Below, in pieces: positions 59,697 to 64,000 of a stretch of 64,000 bases of DNA. The number at the start of each line of letters is the position of its first letter. The stretch's first letter is position 1. The stretch comes from DATLSM01 sp963722965. GTDB taxonomy: Bacteria; Actinomycetota; Thermoleophilia; Solirubrobacterales; 70-9. Where the stretch lies: assembly GCA_963722965.1 (NCBI GenBank), contig CAVROX010000013.1:69084-133083 (forward strand). The letters run 5' to 3'. A model generated the notes under the pieces. It ran no database searches and was not told where the DNA came from. It worked only from the letters and a program-made list of their open reading frames with translations. Made by a program: the position numbers and the translations under genes.

Positions 59697-60485
59697 CTAG
59701 GGGCGGCGGCTCGGCAGGCGCCGGGGCGGCGGGCGGCGGCGCGTCGCGACGCGGGAGGCGCCAAAGCCGGCGAGCGCCCCCAGCAGGGTGATCGCGACGG
59801 CGACCAGGCGCCGGCCGAGCCGCTCAAAGCGCATCGTCTGCCAGCCCTCCTGCTTGGCGATCTCGGCCAGGGAGGGGTCGGGGTTGACCGCGACGGGGTG
59901 GCCCACTGCGCGCAGCATCGGCAAATCAGAGAGCGAGTCCGAGTAGGCATAGGAGGCGCTCAAATCGACCTCGTGATCGGCGGCGAAGGCCCGCATCGCC
60001 TCGACCTTTCCGGGGCCGTAGACGAAGGGCCCATCAAAGCGGCCGCTGAAGTTGCCCTGGGCATCGACCTCATAGCGAGTGCCGATCCCGCCCTCCATCC
60101 CGAGCACGCTCGCCAGCGACTCGACCACTTCGTTGCCGGCGGCACTGACGATGAAGGTGGCGCGGCCGGCATCCTGGTGGGCGTGGACCTCGTCGAGCAT
60201 CTGCGGATAGATGCGGGGCAGGATCGCCGCCATCACCTCGGGGCCCATGCGCTCGATCCGCTTCGCCGGAACGCCGGCGATCAGCTCGCGGGCGACGCGC
60301 AGCACCTCGGCGGTGCGCTCGTCGGTGGTGCCGCGCAGGCGGTAGCGCAGATGCTCAAGGGCCCAACTCGCGAGCTGGCGGCGGCCGACGATCCCCTGGC
60401 GGGTGGCGACGCGGGCAAACTGCATCCCGCTCGACCCCGCCATCAGGGTCTTGTCGAGGTCAAAGAAGGCCGCGGCGCGGCTCAA
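59697..60485 (-). CDS. HAD-IB family phosphatase with C-terminal membrane segment
   Basis: A 262-aa HAD hydrolase: nucleophile D9 and general acid D11 in FFDLDKTL, motif II FIVSAAGNEVVESL, motif III Lys region GPGKVEAMRAFAAD and motif IV SYAYSDSLSDLPML. The C-terminal 40 residues contain a hydrophobic helix (LVAVAITLLGALAGFGA) and a basic tail, as in the SerB-like/HAD-IB membrane-linked group of Actinobacteria. Substrate unknown. It starts at TTG 60485, two bases after the thiolase stop. Confidence 0.85.
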   Translation of the reverse strand: MSRAAAFFDLDKTLMAGSSGMQFARVATRQGIVGRRQLASWALEHLRYRLRGTTDERTAEVLRVARELIAGVPAKRIERMGPEVMAAILPRIYPQMLDEVHAHQDAGRATFIVSAAGNEVVESLASVLGMEGGIGTRYEVDAQGNFSGRFDGPFVYGPGKVEAMRAFAADHEVDLSASYAYSDSLSDLPMLRAVGHPVAVNPDPSLAEIAKQEGWQTMRFERLGRRLVAVAITLLGALAGFGASRVATRRRPPPRRLPSRRP

Positions 60486-60486
60486 A

Positions 60487-61671
60487 CTAGGACCCGTTGA
60501 CCTCGATCACGATCGCGTCGCCCTGCCCGCCACCGGAGCAGATCGCGGCAACGCCAAGGCCGCCACCGCGGCGGCGCAGCTCGTGAACCAAAGCGCCGAC
60601 GATGCGAGCTCCGGAGGCCCCAATCGGGTGGCCGAGGGCGATCGCACCGCCGTTGACGTTGACCTTGTCCTCCTCAACCCCGAGCATCCGCACCGAGTTG
60701 ATCGCGACCGAGGCGAAAGCCTCGTTGATCTCCCAGAGGTCGACGTCCGCGGGGCTCTTGCCGATCTTCTCCAGCGCCTTGCTGGCGGCTTTGGCCGGGG
60801 TTCGCGCCAGGTAGGGGAAATCGTCAGCGACTGCGCCATAGGAAAGAACCCGGGCAAGCGGCGCGCGACCCTCCTTCGCCGCCCACTCCTCCGAGGCGAC
60901 GATCACCGCGCCGGCCCCGTCGTTGACGCCGGGGGAGTTGCCGGCGGTATGGGTGGCGTCCTCGCCGCCGACCGCCTTTAACTTGGCCAATACCTCGACC
61001 GTCGTATCGGGTCGGATCGCCTCGTCGACCTCGACCGTGCTCTCCCCCTTGCGCGACTTGACGGTGACCCCGACGATCTCCTCGGCGAGGCGCCCGGCGT
61101 CGGTCGCCTCGGCGGCGAGGCGGTGTGAGCGCTCGGCGAAGCGGTCCATCTCAGCCCGGGTGATCTCAAGCTCATTGGAGACGGTGCTGGCCTCGTTGAT
61201 CATCTGCTTCTCGGTGAAGGGGTTGGTCAGTCCGTCGTGGGTCATCGCGTCGATCGCGCTGACATCGCCCATCCGAAAACCGAAGCGGGCGCCCGGCAGC
61301 AGGTAGGGGGCTCGGCTCATCGACTCCATCCCGCCGGTCACCGCCACCTCGCCCTCTCCGGCGCGAATCGCCAGGTCGGCGATGCCGATCGAGCGCATGC
61401 CCGAGGCACAGACCTTGTTGACCGTCTCCGAGGGGACCTCCTTCGGGATGCCCCCCTTGATCTGCGCCTGGCGCGAGGGGATCTGCCCCTGGCCGGCCTG
61501 CAGGACCTGGCCGAAGACGACCTGATCGACCTGATCGGGATCGACCCCAGAGCGCTGAAGCGCCGCCTCGATAACCCTGCCGCCGAGGTCGGTCGCCTCC
61601 AGCGAGGAGAGCGTGCCGCCCACCTTGCCGAAGGGAGTGCGCGCGGTTCCGAGGATCACTGTGCTGGGCAT
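60487..61671 (-). CDS. Acetyl-CoA C-acyltransferase (thiolase)
   Basis: A 394-aa thiolase. Acyl-enzyme Cys is C88 in NKVCASGMRSIG; GGMESMSRAPYLLPGAR follows; the C-terminal His and Cys are in ALGHPIGASGARIV and AICSGGGQGDAIVIE. Length and motifs match acetoacetyl-CoA/3-ketoacyl-CoA thiolases of the type II group. Its location with the HAD, acyl-CoA mutase and ETF genes suits short-chain acyl-CoA oxidation or ketogenic metabolism. It is divergent from pepA. Confidence 0.95.
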   Translation of the reverse strand: MPSTVILGTARTPFGKVGGTLSSLEATDLGGRVIEAALQRSGVDPDQVDQVVFGQVLQAGQGQIPSRQAQIKGGIPKEVPSETVNKVCASGMRSIGIADLAIRAGEGEVAVTGGMESMSRAPYLLPGARFGFRMGDVSAIDAMTHDGLTNPFTEKQMINEASTVSNELEITRAEMDRFAERSHRLAAEATDAGRLAEEIVGVTVKSRKGESTVEVDEAIRPDTTVEVLAKLKAVGGEDATHTAGNSPGVNDGAGAVIVASEEWAAKEGRAPLARVLSYGAVADDFPYLARTPAKAASKALEKIGKSPADVDLWEINEAFASVAINSVRMLGVEEDKVNVNGGAIALGHPIGASGARIVGALVHELRRRGGGLGVAAICSGGGQGDAIVIEVNGS

Positions 61672-61748
61672 GGGCTGCCTTTCTCTTTGAGTGTTATGCC
61701 GGGTCTCGGCTCGGAGCGGACGATAGCGGGAGACTTGCGCTGGTTGCG

Positions 61749-61766
61749 TGCGCTAGCGCATAGACT
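61749..61766 (+). promoter_or_regulatory. pepA promoter: 12-bp palindrome abutting TAGACT -10 (leaderless)
   Basis: The perfect palindrome TGCGCTAGCGCA (61749-61760) runs straight into TAGACT (61761-61766), which ends eight bases before the TTG start at 61775. No Shine-Dalgarno is present. The small membrane protein gene at 5.5 kb has the same palindrome-plus-TAGATT layout. Confidence 0.5.
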
Positions 61767-61774
61767 CGCCGTCC

Positions 61775-63211
61775 TTGAGGGTCGAGGTCAAAGACATCGA
61801 GCTGGCGGGCGCCGAGGCCGACATCCTCATCGCCGGCCTCTTTGAGGGCGAGGAGCTGCCGGGCCCGCTGGGCGCGGCGCCGGGGGCCGCCGACGCCAAG
61901 GCCGCCTTTAAGAAGCAGGCGCTGCTTTATCCGCAGGGCTCAGCGCGGGTCCTGGTCCTCGGCCTCGGCCGCCGCGAGGCCTTCGAGGCCGAGCGCGCCC
62001 GCGTGATCGCGGCGCTTGGCGCCAAAGTGGCCGCCGGGCTGCGGGCAACCTCACTGGCCTGGGCCCTGCCCTCGCTCGCGCAGCCCTCGGCGATCGCCGA
62101 GGGCCTGGTCACCGGCACGATCCTTGGCTCTTACCGCTTTGATCGCTTCCTCAGCACCGACCCCGAGGACCCCTCGCCGCCGCCGCTTTCCTCCCTGACG
62201 CTGCTCGGCCCGGCGAGCATCGCCCCCGCGGCTGAGGCGGCCCGCGTCTGTGCGGAGGCCCAAAACCGCGCCCGCGACCTGCAGAGCCTGCCCTCAAACG
62301 TGGCGACGCCCGCCTTCCTCGCCGAGCGCGCCACCGAGATCGCCGCCGCCCACGGCGCGCTCAGCGCCGAGGTGCTCGGCCGCGCGGAGATCACCGCGAA
62401 GAAGATGGGCGGCCTGGTCGCGGTCAGCCAGGGCTCTTCAGAGGAACCGAAGCTGATCGTCCTGCGCTACGCGGGCGCTGGCTCGGGGCCAACTCTGGGA
62501 CTGGTGGGCAAGGGTGTCACCTTCGATACCGGCGGCATCTCGATCAAGCCCTCCGCCGGTATGCACGAGATGAAGATGGACATGTCGGGCGCCGCCGCAG
62601 TGCTGGAGGCAGTCGGCGCGATCGCCGAGCTGGGGATCTCGGTCGACCTGGTCGCGGTCGTGCCCGCGACCGAGAACATGCCCTCGGGGACGGCGATCAA
62701 GCCAGGCGACATCATCACCCAGTACAACGGCAAGACGGTCGAGGTCAACAACACCGATGCCGAGGGACAACTGATTCTCGCCGACGCGCTCGCCTACGCC
62801 GTCGAGCTCGGCGCCGAGCGCGTGGTCGATCTCGCTACCTTGACCGGCGCCGTGCTGGTCGCCCTCGGATCGACCTATGCAGCGCTGATCTGCAACGACG
62901 ATGAGCTTGCCGGGGAGGTGGTGGAGGCGGGAGAGACGACGGGTGAGCTGACCTGGCGCCTCCCCCTCCACCCCGAGTACAAGGAGCTGACCAAGGGCAC
63001 CGTCGCCGATCTCACCAACGTCTCGGCAAAGCGCAAGGCGGGCACGATCTACGCCGGCTCCTTTCTGGAGGAGTTTGTCGGCGACACGCCCTGGGCCCAC
63101 ATCGACATCGCCGGCACGGCCTGGGACGTCGGCCGCGAGTACACCGGCGCCGAGGCCAGCGGCTTCGGCGTCCGCCTCCTGGTCGAGCTGGCGCGCCTCC
63201 TCGCAGCCTAG
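61775..63211 (+). CDS. pepA: Leucyl aminopeptidase (M17)
   Basis: A 478-aa cytosolic di-metal aminopeptidase. The N-terminal domain (about 1-160) is variable. The catalytic domain has LVGKGVTFDTGGISIKP with metal-binding Lys/Asp, MKMDMSGAAAVLEAVGA, and the M17 signature NTDAEGQLILADALAYAVEL. Near the end GTIYAGSFLEEFVGDTPWAH and HIDIAGTAW match the family. TTG 61775 was chosen because it follows the -10 box and gives MRVEVKDIELAGAEADILIA. It is intact. Confidence 0.94.
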   Translation: MRVEVKDIELAGAEADILIAGLFEGEELPGPLGAAPGAADAKAAFKKQALLYPQGSARVLVLGLGRREAFEAERARVIAALGAKVAAGLRATSLAWALPSLAQPSAIAEGLVTGTILGSYRFDRFLSTDPEDPSPPPLSSLTLLGPASIAPAAEAARVCAEAQNRARDLQSLPSNVATPAFLAERATEIAAAHGALSAEVLGRAEITAKKMGGLVAVSQGSSEEPKLIVLRYAGAGSGPTLGLVGKGVTFDTGGISIKPSAGMHEMKMDMSGAAAVLEAVGAIAELGISVDLVAVVPATENMPSGTAIKPGDIITQYNGKTVEVNNTDAEGQLILADALAYAVELGAERVVDLATLTGAVLVALGSTYAALICNDDELAGEVVEAGETTGELTWRLPLHPEYKELTKGTVADLTNVSAKRKAGTIYAGSFLEEFVGDTPWAHIDIAGTAWDVGREYTGAEASGFGVRLLVELARLLAA

Positions 63212-63417
63212 CCCGCGGCTCAGCGCCCCTGGTTCACCGACCAGCCCCGCGCGCGCGGATCGCGGCGCCCTCGCCAAGGCGACGGCGGCTTGCCGGGTAA
63301 TGCAGGTCAGCCGTGATCTCGGCCTGGCTTATCGAGATCCGCGGTGCCTTCGGGCGGTGGCGATGACTGTGCCTTCCGATCAGCCTCATCTGAGCGCCTC
63401 CGTTGCTCGTCTTCTGC

Positions 63418-63434
63418 AGTTGCTTCACGCAACT
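63418..63434. promoter_or_regulatory. HxlR operator copy 1: AGTTGC-TTCAC-GCAACT
   Basis: An inverted repeat with six-base arms and five-base spacer. An identical pair of arms recurs 43 bases downstream (centre to centre). It lies upstream of the proposed -35 of the HxlR gene. Confidence 0.65.
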
Positions 63435-63460
63435 CCTGGATAGGCGACTGTATCGCAGTA

Positions 63461-63477
63461 AGTTGCGTGATGCAACT
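63461..63477. promoter_or_regulatory. HxlR operator copy 2: AGTTGC-GTGAT-GCAACT, over the -35
   Basis: The same arms as copy 1. The upstream arm contains TTGCGT (63463-63468), 17 bases before AAAGAT (63486-63491), which is six bases before GTG 63498. A protein bound here would block RNA polymerase, so autorepression is likely. Confidence 0.65.
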
Positions 63478-63497
63478 CTGTGTGCAAAGATCACGCC

Positions 63498-63977
63498 GTG
63501 CTCCGCAACGACTATCCCGGGCAGGTCTGCTCGATCGCGAAGGCGCTGGAGGTGATCGGCGAGCGCTGGTCGCTTCTGATCGTCCGCGACGTGATGAACG
63601 GGCAGCGCCGTTTCGAGCAGCTGCAAAAGGGCCTTGGCATCGCCCGCAACGTGCTCTCGGCGCGGCTGGGGCGGCTGGTTGAGGAGGACATCCTCGAGCG
63701 GCGCGCCTACCAGCAGGGCCCCGAGCGCTATGAGTACTTCCTCACCGAGAAGGGCCTTGACCTCTGGCCGGCGCTGATCGCACTGCTTTACTGGGGCGAC
63801 CGCCACTCGCCGACCGAGAACGGGCCGCCGATGCTGGTCGTCCACAAGGAGTGCGGCGGCCGGGTCAGCGACCGGGGCATCTGCGAGGTCTGCGGCGAGC
63901 TGCTGGGGGCCCGCGACGCCCGGGCGCTGCCGGGCCCCGGCCGCAAGCGCGCCCCGCAGCACGCCAAGGCCGCCTGA
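63498..63977 (+). CDS. HxlR-family transcriptional regulator with C-terminal Cys motif
   Basis: A 159-aa winged-helix regulator: NDYPGQVCSIAKALEVIGER, WSLLIVRDVMNGQRRFEQLQ, NVLSARLGRLVEEDILERRA and the wing YQQGPERYEYFLTEKGLDLW. The C-terminal tail HKECGGRVSDRGICEVCGEL has a C-x10-C-x2-C-type cluster that may bind zinc or sense thiol stress. GTG 63498 was preferred to GTG 63480 because it matches the usual HxlR N-terminus and clears operator copy 2. The 286 bases between pepA and this gene hold only the operators and promoter. No divergent target gene was found. Confidence 0.88.
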   Translation: MLRNDYPGQVCSIAKALEVIGERWSLLIVRDVMNGQRRFEQLQKGLGIARNVLSARLGRLVEEDILERRAYQQGPERYEYFLTEKGLDLWPALIALLYWGDRHSPTENGPPMLVVHKECGGRVSDRGICEVCGELLGARDARALPGPGRKRAPQHAKAA

Positions 63978-64000
63978 GCGCTAGCGTTGGCCAATACGTT

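Noticed and set aside
62438..63277. Minus-strand frame (279 codons) opposite pepA
   Set aside because: It is a shadow of pepA, with no motif and composition unlike the real minus-strand genes.

Overview
The window is a high-GC, gene-dense chromosomal segment of an actinobacterium. The gene content (Rpf-type muralytic domain, FtsEX, SmpB/tmRNA, Zn-type L31, ECF sigma factor, the rpmE-prfA-prmC-tsaC-glyA-tagO order) and several promoters that place a TAGNNT-type -10 about 6-8 bases before the start codon suggest Actinomycetota, possibly the Thermoleophilia/Solirubrobacterales branch. That placement is inference from content, not a database match. No tRNA, rRNA, CRISPR array, intact insertion sequence or origin was found.

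Layout. 1-5300 (minus): phosphate uptake, pstS-pstC-pstA-pstB-phoU, preceded by a Pho-box-like array, a receiver-less winged-helix regulator and a complete response regulator. 5.4-10 kb: small genes (membrane peptide, HD protein, Rpf-like protein, purU, C39-like peptidase, methyltransferase). 9.9-18.8 kb: tmRNA gene, a class-I flavin disulfide oxidoreductase, a coiled-coil/Pro-rich/HhH membrane protein, then smpB-rnr-S41 protease-ftsX-ftsE. 18.8-29.9 kb: transketolase, nadA, fpg, nadC, an ECF sigma/ogt pair, prfB with its programmed frameshift, secA, hpf. 29.9-42.3 kb (minus): sugar-nucleotide and envelope genes (two nucleotidyltransferases, phosphosugar isomerase, UDP-glucose dehydrogenase, LCP ligase, TagO-like transferase, DUF354 protein) with ahcY and an M20 peptidase, then glyA. 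42.4-47.1 kb: an IS630-like remnant and a RibD/DHFR-like gene lie between glyA and tsaC-prmC-prfA-DUF1385-rpmE. 47-53 kb: a GGDEF protein and a polysaccharide set (aminotransferase, epimerase, glycosyltransferase, deacetylase). 53-61.7 kb (minus): membrane transporter, ETF-QO, etfA, etfB, a split B12 acyl-CoA mutase with isobutyryl-CoA-mutase-type residues, a HAD phosphatase and a thiolase. 61.7-64 kb (plus): leucyl aminopeptidase and an HxlR regulator with twin operators.

How the genes work together. The pst operon and its regulators form a phosphate-response unit. tmRNA, SmpB, RNase R, RF1, RF2 and PrmC cover translation termination and ribosome rescue. The 30-53 kb genes supply activated sugars and cell-surface polymer assembly. 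The 54-62 kb genes fit acyl-CoA oxidation: a thiolase, an acyl-CoA mutase, and ETF/ETF-QO passing electrons to the quinone pool.

Quality caveat. Many conserved genes (pstB, ahcY, glyA, prfA, prmC and most of 41-53 kb) are broken by single-base indels, while 54-64 kb is clean. Sequencing or assembly error is far more likely than decay, so these genes are annotated as CDS with the break noted.
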